Part shown: piece after piece, positions 47,145 to 63,016 of the stretch
How positions within the stretch are numbered: position 1 is the stretch's first letter
How the letters are laid out: each line of letters begins with the position of its first letter
Assembly (NCBI GenBank): GCA_002633005.1
Contig: NMRA01000222.1
Span: 463,635 to 527,634 of the forward strand
Source of the DNA: Phoronis australis
Lineage: Eukaryota > Phoronida > Phoronidae
Length of the DNA stretch: 64,000 nt
Reading direction: 5' to 3'
The notes under the pieces: model-generated
What the model was told of the DNA's origin: nothing
Seen by the model: only the letters and a program-made list of their open reading frames with translations
The model's database searches: none
Position numbers and translations under genes: made by a program

Positions 47145-48627
47145 GGCTGCTAAATAAGATAAAATTCATTGTAAATAAGATCAAAATAACACAGTAAGCA
47201 GGTGGCGAGACCGTCTCGTCCACAACTCGGCTCATCTAGAACTGTTAAACAATACGTAGTAAAAATCAACATTTGGTGAGATTAGCAAAGGGACACTTTA
47301 TGAGAAAAGGAAGAAGAAATGGTTACTTGTCACTGCTTATGAAGGCAGAGTTATAATTTTCATGCTTTTTTGTCCAAAAAGACTGCATCTAGTTACATGT
47401 ATTGATAATCTGAATGCATCTAATGAAAGATTATGTGATGGTGCTGATATTCGATTTAATTTGTTTATATAATGTGCAAGACTGGCAGGTTAGTTATAAG
47501 ATTCTATCACTGTAGGTACTTTTAACTGTGGGTTCAAGCCAAGAACAGCAACGTGACTGCACTGAAAGAAGTGATTTGTGGCATTCGTTATTACTTTGGG
47601 ACCCTGATCATGACAAATGTACATGACCTCGGGGCAGATCAAGAGCAAAATGACAAATCTCCGGGTTGTTACATAGTAAATTAGTTGTTGAATTTAATTA
47701 TACACTACCATCCATGTACAATCACAAAACAACTACCCTTTAAACAAATCCCCACGTGTAATTCTGACAGCTGGCATTGTATGTAATATAAATGTAAAGG
47801 TATCACTTATGTCTCAGTATTATTCTCCATCTTTGGCTTAAGTTTCATTTGCTTCATGTCTCTGTTTACGAGTCAGAAAAAAATAATCATTTCCAGCAAA
47901 GGCCCAGATTTAAAGACTCTATCTGCCCTCAAAGTAAGTGTCAACCTGGCACAGCCACTGATCTCATCTACCAGCGATATTCCTGGAGCTGCCCCTTTGC
48001 GTCATTAGCGCATAAAAAATAAAAAGGGCCAAAATACAATTGCAGCAGTGCGCCCCCTGGGTGCATCTTTTAAAACACAAAACTGACAAAAATGCAAGAT
48101 TTTCGTCACCTCACAGCCAGTTGGATAAAACGCGCCTTAGGACTTAAAGGAGCATGCCACCCAAAAAACAACCTTATTTGTATCAATTTAGATCGAGTAG
48201 TTCTACTCCATAACGACACGTACGGTTGCGTTACCTGACACCTGACGGCAGACAGAGGTGTTGAAATTATCCAATGACGTCATCGGTTTCACACGCAGTC
48301 TGTTCAGCAGTTCACAACACGGGTTACTGGTGTCAGCTTATCGCTTCAAGTCATCGTTTAACACCAATAAGTCATCAAACTTCGATGTAAAACCCTTAAA
48401 AATACACCGAGTTCTTATAAAAACGTGTTGTTTTATTTCGCTCTTACGGATTTATTGGTATTTGGACACATCATAGCCTACAAAGTTCGGCAGACCAATA
48501 AAGTCCGTAGCAGGAGTTTGGGGTCTGTTCGGAGATAATTTCGAAGTATTTTCCGTAAGATACAGACAGGAGAACCTAGATCTGTGTTGTTTAGACTTAA
48601 GATTTTTTGAGTTCTAAACACAAAACG

Positions 48628-48721
48628 CTTGTTATCGTGGCCAGTGGCTCGGAGCCCGATCGTCCCCGTCGCGGCGGGCCGGATTGACTCGTTATCCTGG
48701 CCAGTGGCTCGGAAACTGATC
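48628..48721 (+). repeat. Direct repeat with 60-bp spacing
   Basis: GTTATCGTGGCCAGTGGCTC and GTTATCCTGGCCAGTGGCTC, each followed by GGA and a GATC-type end, 60 bp apart, inside the TTAA element. Confidence 0.8.
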
Positions 48722-49259
48722 AGACATCACGGACATAAACCAGCCAAAGTTCAGTGGAAACTAAACTTCCAGTCAAGAAAATACTATACTATAGTGAGCC
48801 AAAGTAATGTGCACGCGATTATGTTGGTGAATTAGCCACGAAACTGCAAATCTACTTACTCGTCAGGGGCCGCGCGAATTCAGGTTCTGCTTTGGCCACA
48901 GCACCGTCAGGGCAGAAGTTGTACATTGACAATCATTATTTGAGTAATGTAAATGTAAATAAAAATTCCCCTAACACGTGGCCATGGGATGGAAATCGAG
49001 TTGTTTCACAACAGTTTCTGCCAGCAAACACTAAATTAGCATGAGCTCACACGGTCTCGGTGTCCCGTCAATTAGTTTTATTGCACCTAAACGTAGTGAT
49101 TTATTCATTGCTGGCTTCTCAAATCATTTGCACTCACGAACACTCCAAAGGCATTACAACTGCATTTAATGAGACAGACTTTGTTTCAGTTTTATGTAAG
49201 TATTGGTTAGGGTGAGAATAATTCATTTTGAAACAGAACACTCAGTAAAAAACGCCAAC

Positions 49260-49578
49260 ATGGCAACTCGCAATCCTGACTTAGGACGAGCTAGAGCTCA
49301 TCTGTCCCGACTTCGCTGGTGGACCGTTAAGTTTTACAGGCTATTAATTCGAACAGGAATACAGTGATGAAGAAATACTAGAGAGGCGCCGTGAACAAGC
49401 TCAGACAACGGAACGTATGGAGTTATTTGGTAAGCCGGCATTCATCAGGCACTGTCGACGTCTGCAGGCCACAGACACGGAGATGTTTCACGGCCTCATA
49501 CTTGCTATTTACAACATACATTTCATTCTTCACCACCATGAGCCACTTCTTAAGCATTTCGGACTCTCGAGGAAGTAA
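49260..49578 (+). pseudogene. Eroded transposon reading frame, unidentified
   Basis: MATRNPDLGRARAHL begins a 35-codon frame (49260-49367). It overlaps, in another frame, a 75-codon frame (49351-49578) reading EQEYSDEEILERRREQAQTT, FIRHCRRLQATDTEMFHGL, AIYNIHFILHHHEPLLKHFG and ending SRK-stop. The charged-then-aliphatic pattern looks like real protein. One frameshift would make them one 110-residue product. I do not recognise the family; it could be the N-terminal part of the element's own protein. Confidence 0.5.
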
Positions 49579-51129
49579 AAAAAACGATATACCCGCTTTC
49601 CTCGCAAGTCCTTAGTTCGGATAAGCAGGAACGATGCACCGCAACATAGCGGCATTCACTCTGCATATGAACCACTGACGTCGCTAGCGTCGTTTCTCAC
49701 CTTCCTCACAGGTTAACGCGACACCTCTTGGCAAGGTAAGATCGACCGTGTGAGAGGCGATGTGGATGTAGACCGATTAAGACGTCAAAAAAGACTAATT
49801 AAATCGGGTGGCATTCTCCTTTAAGGTTTCTGTTTCATGTTACCACTGAATAAGTCTGCTGGCCACAACTTTTTGGAAAAGGGCACACTTTTTATCATCA
49901 GGTGCGCCAAAGGGCACAGGTTCAAACCTCGTCAGGAATATCTCTCATCTACACTGCATTCAAAAGGCACACAGTATGGTCATAGAAATACAACCAACAC
50001 TCAGAACTTGACAATTCAGACAATTGTAAGATAATATCTGTCGTCTGTGTCGAAGTGTCGGACTCGAAAGCAGGAACCACCCAGCACGGAAACTACTGCA
50101 CAAAACATGACGGGGTAAGACACTTCAAGAGGTCGAGCTCATGAACAAATGAATTTTACGGCGTGTTCTCTTGACTGGTCGTACTAAGTGAGAAAACACA
50201 AGAAACATTGTTACCATAGTAGTAAAAACTAGTATTAAGATGTCTATGGTTTGTGGTAGTTACCTTTTACGAATATGGCGCCATATTGTCAACAACACCC
50301 TCTTACGAGAGGAAGTTGAACTGTTTTAACGTTTTGCTCAAATAAGTTTAGTGTGCTGGCTTGTGTGTTTTGAAATGGGTGATCGTGGGGCCAATAAGAT
50401 TTCTGTTATTGTCCATCGACTTTGGAACTATACAGATTACTTAGTTTTCTTATTTCCTTTTTAATAATAATTCAAATTTGTCTAGCAGAAAAACGCCACC
50501 TCTACTTGGATACAAATCTTCCGATCGATAATTTGATTCCCGGGGATAATGAAAAAGGATTATATGACGAGCAAGGTTGAACAGTGCTACACGAATATAT
50601 CCGATATTTATTCGAATCCTTTAGAATTAAGGACAAGGTAATACAAGAATTTTTAAAACATTTCAGTTTATTTTAAAAACACTAATTTCTAAAATTCAAG
50701 TTAAAAGATGACAACAAAATTTTTGAAACGGTCAAATTATTATGAGTGGATCATTGCTACCACCTTGCAAACACGTTAATACATTGGTTTTTTACTGCCT
50801 GCTTGAAATTCGCTCTAGTACGAGGGCACCGTTTTCCGAGGGGTAAGCAAAGTTGTCGAACGCTCGACTGCATCAGTTAAAGGCATGTAGCTGATTTTTG
50901 CATGGATTTAATCACTCTTAGTAGCGCCTCAGTGCAGTGTTAGGAAAATTATCTGCCTTTGTGTAAACGCGACCGTTAGAAACATTGGGTGGATTTAGTG
51001 AAATACGGGGAGAGTGCCACCAATCCCGAATGTCACGTCTTCGGGCTCATTCCAGGGACTTGTCCAACAAATCGCTGTCTTAGCCAATCAAATATGCGGT
51101 GCCACCAACATGGGTGCACCCAGCTTTTA

Positions 51130-51390
51130 TATGGGGGGGGGGGGGCTCGAATTTCTGACGATGTGGACCTTTTACTAAATTTACTAACAAAAAAGCGTTA
51201 GAACTAAAAAAAGCGGGTCACCACTTTCAGAGTTGCCAATTGTGTGTTGCGCCGTTTTAGTGGACTTTTGTCTCGTTTTCTCAGACTTTTTGTTTCTCTG
51301 AGGCGGACCATTTTGCCCACTTTGTTCGAGCCCCCGAGCCCCGCCCCCTGGGAGAGCGCGCATGACCAATCTTTTGGAACCACTACTAAT
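51130..51390 (+). repeat. Second copy of the 28903-29260 repeat
   Basis: GGGGCTCGAATTTCTGACGA, GTGGACCTTTTACTAAATTT, TAGTGGACTTTTGTCTCGTT, TCTGAGGCGGACCATTTTG and a GCGCGCATGACC end match the copy at 28903, with an extra insertion after GGACC. Confidence 0.65.
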
Positions 51391-51904
51391 CCATTCTAAC
51401 ACCTAATTTCTACTTTAACTGGTCCCCCAACATAACTCTCGAAAGTTTCCTGTGACCAGCTATTTTCAAGTTGTTTTCAAAATGGCGCATTTTCATCGTT
51501 TTCAATCGTGCTTGGGGTTTATTTTGAAAAGGAAGAGCAAATTTTTGCATGTGGATTCTTTGACGTATACTTCTTCAACACTAAAGTTTCATTCTCAAAC
51601 CCGACTGAAGACTCTCAGTTTTGTCGGTCGTATCACGTACTTGGAAATTGCATGTGCTCGTTACCGTCGTTGCCTTTTCAGTTCATATCGGCAAGTGTCG
51701 CTCCTTTGAGCGCTTGCATTTTATCCGTTTATGTGACCATGAGAAACGCTTGTGGGTCTACAGCAAGAATTCGTAACCGGGCGCATCTTCCCTTTGAAGG
51801 TGACGGGAGGTCCCCGAAGGTCTAGGACATGTTTATCAAGTAAGTCCTGTTGAAATGATTCAATTCACTCCGCAATTGATATGACTGGAGGTATCAAGAC
51901 TTGC

Positions 51905-52015
51905 CTTTTATTTATCGTCAGATAGTGTTTGCGGGTGTTCTAATATGACAGCTGATCGGCTGTTGGAGTCGTTTTATTTGACATGAAATTGGTGATTTTA
52001 AGCACTTTAGTTAAA
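51905..52015 (+). repeat. Interspersed repeat shared with 57843-57935
   Basis: ATCGTCAGATAGTGTTTGCG, GGTGTTCTAATATGACAGCT, then a diverging tail with AAGCACTTTA. The copy at 57843 has the same opening. Confidence 0.65.
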
Positions 52016-55000
52016 GTTTGACAGTGATTCATTTACAAGTACTTTTAAGAAGAATCAGTGGATAACATTTTTGAATTATGCTGTACTTCGACTTTCTTTC
52101 GTGGATGTGTTTTTGGTAAAAATCGGCGATAGCAGCGACGACTGTTGAGTCAGTGACCTTACTCGCATGCCTAGCTTGCATAGAATGTAATTTTGGAGTT
52201 CAGGCATGATGTCCAAACAACAAAACATATATTTTTTTTTTAGTTTTGGGTACTCACCCATCATTATATTTGATAAGTGTCGATTTTGCGATGAGTTTTA
52301 ATTTTACAGAAAGTTTTACAGGTGTTACTTAATTTAGTAAAGAAGAAACTTTTTGACTTAGATAGTCGGCATGTAGAACTTATTTCACAACAAACCAAAG
52401 GAAACGTAGTCAATATCTTTTGGGTGGTCGTTATCTTACGATTGGCGCTTTTTGTAATAGATAATTTTGCATTCTTACGACTATTAAAAGTCGGTGACCC
52501 ACCAATCTTTGTTTCATAACACCATACTTTTGTGTAGAAGCAAAATCGCTAAAATTCGAAGCACTCAAAATCCTGACAAACGGTTTACTTACGCCGACCT
52601 AAGAAACCAATAAACCTGGACACTACAATTAAAGCAAAACTGACATCGTACAATAAAATTTATCTCCTTTCACAGGACTTCAACCATTAATTTAATTGGA
52701 GGCGTTTTTTTCAATAATCTATGAAAATGTCTCTTTGATGTCAGAAGGGAAATAGTTTTGGCCGTTGTAACAGAAAATGTAATTGGCGAGCAACACCAAG
52801 CTTACTGAACTGGTAGTCACGGGAGTTGACTTGATTTCAAGGAGTAATAGGTAGCCAACGGTAAGAAGTGTGGATTATAAATTAAATAAATTAAGTACAC
52901 CACAGCTGATTTTGTTGCTCTGGTAACAGCAAATAAACAAATTCCACCCCCATAGTCTCAAAAATGCGTGTCTAGGCCCTAAACCATGATGTGCATGATT
53001 ATTTGGGAATTCAGTGCTCAACATTTCACTCTATGACATTGCTAGGAACTAAGAGGAATATGCCTTATTACGCCTAGAGGAAAAAATTAAGATTTCAGTA
53101 TTGTTCTCCCCAAAATCGTTACTTCTGACTTGCCCCTATTCTATAGTAGACAAGAGTTCTCTTGCACTGAAGATTCCAGAAATGTCGGCCATTACCAACT
53201 AGATTTTTTCTAATTTGCATTCGCCCGAGGGTTACCTCTATTTCTGTCACAAATATTCCACATTGAACAAGGGTAATAACCCTAAAATGGTCGGGAATCC
53301 CGAACGCGGTAGAACAGAGCAGGCTCCAATTTCTTGAATTTCTTCCCAGTGCTGTAGTGGTAAAGTTAGAGATCAAAGTAGGCGCCCAAAGCCCACCGTG
53401 TCACCTGGAGCATTGAACGTAACTTATGGTGCGTGGGAGCTACGTTCCAATGCCAAAATGTGGTTGGCTGCGCTTACATGTACGTGCGCCTATGCTCCAC
53501 TTCAGCACTGTTTCTTCCACTCATGTCAACTTCAAAGAATGTGGGGCATACGCCACAAATTGTTTTGTAACAACATGTTTTTTGTGCCAAAAGCGTGATT
53601 AAACGTGTCATGGTCTTTCTACAGTAACACACGCGTTCACCACATGTTTTTACTATCGACTACATACTGCCAGATGTTCAAATGCTCCATGCATTTACTG
53701 TAAAACATGTGGTTGCTGTTGAATATTTTGGTAATTTATATTTTAAAAAAGTGGAAAGAGTGTAGAGTGATTTGATTGGCTCTAAACCTAAATTCGTTTT
53801 TATCGACATTTAAGAATACTGTGTTAAAAACTGTATATTTCTTCCCGCTACATTGAGATCTGTGTTAGCACAGATAAGGTCACGATTTTAGGCATTAGAG
53901 AACTGAGGAGTTTTTCGTGAAGTCCGTTAAATGAAAGATTATGTTAAGTATTTAATAGAGACGAGATGTTTTTCATTATCTTTTACAAGAGACATCATAA
54001 TTTTAGAACAGAGTTTCCAAGTGAATTCTCCCTTCTAATTTTTTTCTTAAATTATCCAGAATTACTCTTGCGAGGTTTTAGATTAGTGCACTAGAATGAG
54101 GCAGGAGCTGTCTATATTGTGTGTAAAGGTTTAGGTGTTTTAACACCTTAAAATTGGTATAAGATGACTTATAGGCCTAGGAGGATGGGGATGTGTTGTA
54201 TTTCAGGTATATTTGCTTTTGTATAGTATTCTGCGATGCAGTAATGTCAATACAATAATTACATAACAACACTGAAGAAAAGTAAGCGTCGGTATTTAAT
54301 AGTTGGTAAGCAGCATTCATGGAATATATACTGTATGATGTTATATCTACTGCCATCCACTCACCCTACTAAAAGCGTGTTGCCATCTTCTAATCAGCAA
54401 CAATGATGACACGTTAGGAATTGATACGTGTTGCATTAATTGACAATGACAGCGACGGCGATGATCAAACAACAAGGGTCGTTATCAAAAGAAAAGGTTA
54501 ATATCACACAATGCAAACATTTAAGAAACAAAAATTAGGTAGATGCAGATGACACTATCTACAGTAGCGTAATAAAAACATTTATCTGTGAAAGCAATTG
54601 TTCACCTCCAGACGTAGTTTCAAGTTCATTATCACCGAATGTGAAATATTCGTTTAGGTTAAGCATGAATGCAAAGTAAAAGAGTACGAGATATGCATGC
54701 ATTTCAAGTCAGGCGCTTTAATACTTTAATAGAAAAATTTTCTTTTGATTTAAAGCATGCGAAAAAACATCAAGAACCTTGTTTGCCTCGGGGCAGTGCA
54801 GTATAAAGTCTTAGGTACAAAGACCATTCTCGTGGAACACGATATTTTGTCAGTGACTGAAAAGCGAAATCAATGCCAATCAATAGAGCGAAGGTACATA
54901 CATGACTTAAGCAGTATTTCTAAAGTGAAGACAAATTATGATGATTACTACAACTTTAGTTTTGAAAAGATAATCATTTTGTTAGATTGCAATTAAGTCC

Positions 55001-55971
55001 CGAGCAAATACTGATATCCAACAAGCAAAGTAAATAGTGACTTTACTTTGGCAAGACATCCCCCTTAAAATATCCCTATCTCAAGGTATTCGACCAGCAC
55101 ACGTCGAAAGACCTTAGTATAAGCTCCAAAATTCTACTCAACATTTTTGACCGATTACTGGACGACTGGTACAATTGGTAATCTACGACCATGAATTTTA
55201 AATCTGATTTAAATAATTAATCGCCCAGTATGAAGGTGGGGGGACGGGGGAGTCTATTCCGCGAACGGTCTTGAGTGCAGAAACGACCTAATGCACAGTT
55301 TCACTAGGTTTGTAGCACCTATGTAAGCAATTTTCACACGGATGTTGCTCACAAAATTGTAATCAGGTAACATGAGTGTATAAATCTTCGGGCGATGTTG
55401 CTCAGAAGTCGTGACAATTATACTGCATTCTCATGCGTCTCGTTGCTACTGTTGAACAAGCTACGTCATACAGCAATCTAATTTGTGCTCTGGATAAGTT
55501 TTGAAGTTTGATACAGCCATGTCTTGATGAGTAAATGTAGCGAACTACAAGACTTAGGTAACCCATGACAACGCGTTAATATGCCATTTGCATCATGCAC
55601 CAATGATTCTGTACTCCATGGTGAGTTTTTAAACTTACATACATCGGTTCAAAAACCTTCCTCCGATAGGAGCAGCATGGCCTCTTGATATAAGGGAATG
55701 GCTAGTACGCTTGAAGTCAGTTAATTTCTCACAATCTGAAAATAATCCTGGATAGTTACGTACGCGTTAATATATTGACAAATCGCGTCAAAGTTTAAAA
55801 GTCAAACCCTAATCTTTCGAAAAACAATTGAGATCAAATTAATGTGAACTGTTTATCGGGTTTTTGTTGGTGCTGTTTTAATGGTATTGTTGAAATCGTA
55901 GGTTTCAAACGATCTCCAATATTTTTGGTTAGGTGAACGTCCCTGAAAATGCATTGGAAATTTTATTTCAG
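52016..55971. other. Upstream region of the fibrinogen-domain gene, no recognised exon
   Basis: The exon(s) carrying the start codon and signal peptide should be in or left of this stretch, but I could not identify one. Open frames at 52322-52519, 53119-53376, 53398-53598 and 54757-54996 do not read like a signal peptide joined in phase. Confidence 0.35.
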
Positions 55972-59844
<3,873 letters not shown>

Positions 59845-59887
59845 ACTAGTTCTGGTGAAATGTACAGGTAACAGGATTGAATATGAA

Positions 59888-59897
59888 AATAAATAAA
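59888..59897 (+). promoter_or_regulatory. Poly(A) signals of the fibrinogen-domain gene
   Basis: Two overlapping AATAAA hexamers start 44 nt after the stop codon, implying a very short 3' UTR. Confidence 0.7.
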
Positions 59898-61247
59898 TGA
59901 TCTTTCACGACTCATACCTTTCAGTTCTTATTTATTTTTGTCTGACATTTGGCAATCGGTTTACTTGATCAGCTTCTGGCGTTTTATACCAAGAGAATAA
60001 CAGTAGTTGAAGTCATTTCCACCGTCTTTGAGACGTTACATTTTGAGACAATCCAGAAAATGGGTTGAGTTGTCTAGTTAGTTTTCAGTATTTACTGGAC
60101 CATTTACACCATTCCATCTGATTAAATGTAATATGTGCTCATGGACGTTTTTTCTTTTTTATGTTAGTGAGTAAAGTGTGAAGGTTTTTATCACGGTGGC
60201 TTCTATTGTGCATATTGAGCCCAATTTTATGACATGCAATACAGACGGAAAGTATGAAGAAAAAATGACCCGGGATACCATGTCAAGACCGCTGGTGGAA
60301 TTCAAACTTGTCACCATAGTAGTCCTGCCTTATGAGTGAGAATGAAGGAAATGAACAGGGAAGTTGTTAAAGATGTCTAAACCATTCTGTGATTTGAATT
60401 TGGCCGTCACAACTGTCATTTCGAGTCATTTTTGCTCTGTTAAAACAGAATTAGCTGTCATGACGGGCAACGACATTTATCTCGATTTTTACAATTTGTA
60501 TTGTGCAGTACTCTTTTGGGAACAGCCTAAGTTGTGAGCCCCACTGGAGATTTCAGATTTTGGGAATTTTCATCTCTTAGTTTGTGTTGGTCACCAATGA
60601 GAATGCCTGTAATCTTTAAGATTTAGTGTTGAATTTAATGTATTATCTGGTTGATTTTTGTAATAAAACATTTGAGAAGGTTTTTTTTCTTCAAAATAAA
60701 TGTCAAAAATGATGTTTCAGAGTCGTTTTTATAAACCAATTGGTACTAAATGATTTCTGAATACAGATGTTAATTCATCATAACATCCTCTTCTTTGTGG
60801 CATTGTTTACTTGCAAGTTTGCCATTAGATTGTTAGCCTTGCAAAGTACAGTGACTTTTTTCATAAGTAGGACCCCATTAAAATGGGTAATATCGTACTT
60901 CAGAAACGGCCAATCATTGATTTGAAACTTTCAGACATAATGTTTTAGGCCCTGCTCTAAAAACGCTGATAAATCTTAATTATTTTTTAAATGTTACACT
61001 TTTGTGTGAATATTTATTTTAAGGAAATTTGACTATGTGATACGTATTGTTGTTTTTGCTACTAACGTACCTTTCATTTTTGCTAAACTTTATTAAGACA
61101 TGGTCGCGTGACCCAATTAATATTAGATTGATAAAAAGTCAAATTCAACAGCCTTCATAGTTTTAGAAAATACAAAGTTTTGATTAGTTACATGTATATT
61201 TACAGCTAAATACGCAGACTTAAGGCTTAACTGATGAATCTTTTCTC
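59898..61247. other. Intergenic stretch, no recognised gene
   Basis: AT-rich DNA downstream of the fibrinogen-domain gene with no open frame above 60 codons and no recognised element. Confidence 0.45.
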
Positions 61248-61475
61248 CAGGGCTTGGATTTTTCTCTTTTAGGATTTCCTACTGGTTTCGATTTCTTATT
61301 TCTTGATTTTCAATTTCTTCTTTTTAATCATGTTTCAACTTCATTCATGCAAAAACGCTTATTTCAGTATATTTTACAACACAGCATTTCACACACGCCT
61401 ATTCTTTTGTGGAATGATACATTACATGTACCTGGAACTTGTTCCTCTTTTTGTCATTGGTCATTCCAAGCCCGG
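61248..61475. mobile_element. 228-bp TIR element, CAGGGCTTGGA family, copy 1
   Basis: Begins CAGGGCTTGGATTTTTC and ends CATTCCAAGCCCGG. Flanks TTTCTC (left) and TTTCTT (right) fit a 6-bp target duplication with one change. Interior GATTTCCT, TTTCGATTTCTTATTT, ATGCAAAAACGCTTATTTCA and TTTGTCATTGGTCATTC are shared with copy 2. Confidence 0.78.
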
Positions 61476-61606
61476 TTTCTTACATTTGGCTATTTCGAAA
61501 ATAATTGATTTTTGCGATGAAATTGTTTGCACTTCAGCAGCAATTCATACAGACGGGATTAATGAACAATTTGGAATGTATTGTCAGTGAGTGAACTTTG
61601 CTGAAT

Positions 61607-61850
61607 CAGGGTTTGGAGTTTTCCTCTTTCAAGAGGATTTCCTCTTATTGCTTTCGATTTCCTCTTATTTGATTTTCAGTATCCTCTTCTTGCCTCTATT
61701 TTATCATTGTTTTGACTTTATTAATGCAAAAAACATTTCAGTTAAAATTTTACAATAAAAAATAGTTCTATCCCACAAGGCTATTTATTTGTGGATCGAT
61801 ACATCACCTGGCAAATTTTCCTTTTTTGTCATTGGTCATTCTTAGCCGTG
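61607..61850. mobile_element. 244-bp TIR element, CAGGGCTTGGA family, copy 2
   Basis: Begins CAGGGTTTGGAGTTTTCCTC and ends CATTCTTAGCCGTG. Flanks CTGAAT and CTGAAG fit a 6-bp target duplication. Interior shared with copy 1 (TTTCGATTTCCTCTTATTTG, ATGCAAAAAACATTTCA, TTTTGTCATTGGTCATTC). Confidence 0.75.
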
Positions 61851-62019
61851 CTGAAGTAAGACTAAACTATTTTTCAGAAATAGTTGTGCGTTACATTCAA
61901 TGAAGTCACTGACTTATACCTCGACTAGTCTTTCATGACACAGACCCCATAGACCCTATTCACGCCGACAGGAGGCGTGTCCAAAACGAGGCTCGCTACG
62001 AAAGCTCTGGTGGCTTATC

Positions 62020-62178
62020 CGCGTAGTTGTACTCCGCGTTGCTCGAACAGCTAAAAGAATACGGACACTCTGTTTTACAATCCCTAAAGACGTTGGGATT
62101 CGGAAGCGTTGGGTCCTTGCCATACGCCGCGACGAAGGAAAATATGTCCGTGTAAAATTTATAACTGTTTTCGAATCA
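62020..62178 (+). pseudogene. Decayed THAP zinc-finger domain
   Basis: The frame from about 62072 reads FTIPKDVGIRKRWVLAIRRD then EGKYVRVK, the characteristic centre of a THAP DNA-binding domain (FPKD...RRKWL..IRRD.GK). Upstream, in another frame, CTPRCSNS supplies a C-x3-C pair expected at the THAP start. Downstream, FITVFES-stop replaces the usual C-x2-H-F. Frame changes and the missing second half of the zinc site show it is dead. It may derive from a THAP-type transposase or a THAP gene copy. Confidence 0.65.
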
Positions 62179-62853
62179 TGATTTGTCGCATCTCGATCTG
62201 GATGCCGCCATAGCAACGAGGACCGGAGAATCTTCGGCCAGCCAGGCTGTTTTCATGACGCGATGCATTTTTCTTTACAAAAAGGACAGGGCCCTCAATC
62301 CCTCAATTTTAGGGCCAAATATTGGCCCTATTCCCTCTCAAAATATTGAAAAATCACGCGAAACTCCGCCCCCTCACCTTGACTGCCACAAGCAAAATAA
62401 ACCAGCAAAACGTGAAGCGGGAGGAATTTTGTACTGAGTTCGAGCTATAGGACCGGTAGCAGACGAGTGGGGAAACACGTTCCGTTTTATTTTTGTTTAG
62501 TCCAGTGCAGATTTCCTGAGCAGAAGATATACATCCTCGGCGCCCGCAACTTCCGGGCCGCCTGCGTGCATACAATCGCGCTTTGCCCGCTTCTACGAGG
62601 ATGTCGGGGCCCCCCTTCGCACTGAGGCCTATATGGTATCCTAGATCAGCCACTGAAAATGCTACTTGAGGCAGAGCTATGACAGCTTGCAAAAGGACGG
62701 GGTGCTATCGATGGTGATCTGGAGGTCAGTAGAGTTTTCACTGACCCGTCACTCGGCGAAACGTTCCCCTCTCAGAAGGCCGCACACACATGAGGTACCT
62801 TTCCCCCGGATATGAACGAGGCCTCTGAAGAAACATGATAACTATCCGTGTTT

Positions 62854-63016
62854 CAGGGGGATCCAGGATTTTGAGTTGGGGGGGGGGCAAGGCAGAGTAT
62901 TAGCCAGGATTTTGCCCGTCAGAAATTCGCGCTCCTGAACTGCCAACTGGAATTTGGGAGAATTTTGGGGGGGGGCTGGGGCATAGCCCCTTGGCTCCCC
63001 TCTGAATCCGCCACTG
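62854..63016. mobile_element. 163-bp TIR element, CAGTGGCGGATC family
   Basis: Begins CAGGGGGATCCAGG and ends CTGAATCCGCCACTG. Flanks TGTTT and TGTTC fit a 5-bp target duplication with one change. Interior matches 42399-42549. A GGGGCATAGCCCC palindrome lies near the right end. Confidence 0.78.

Larger units (their letters stand above)
48148..49820. mobile_element. 1.67-kb DNA transposon flanked by TTAA
   Basis: Left end AGGAGCATGCCACCC (48148-48162) and right end GGGTGGCATTCTCCT (49806-49820) are inverted repeats with one mismatch. Both ends abut TTAA (48144-48147 and 49821-49824), the duplication made by piggyBac- and Kolobok-type elements. Inside are two small overlapping frames (49260-49367 and 49351-49578) and a 60-bp-spaced direct repeat (48628-48721). 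No recognisable transposase catalytic domain, so it is probably a non-autonomous or gutted copy. Confidence 0.8.

Noticed and set aside
54757-54996. Candidate start exon for the fibrinogen-domain gene
   Set aside because: The frame lacks a convincing signal peptide and I found no donor that joins in phase to 55972.
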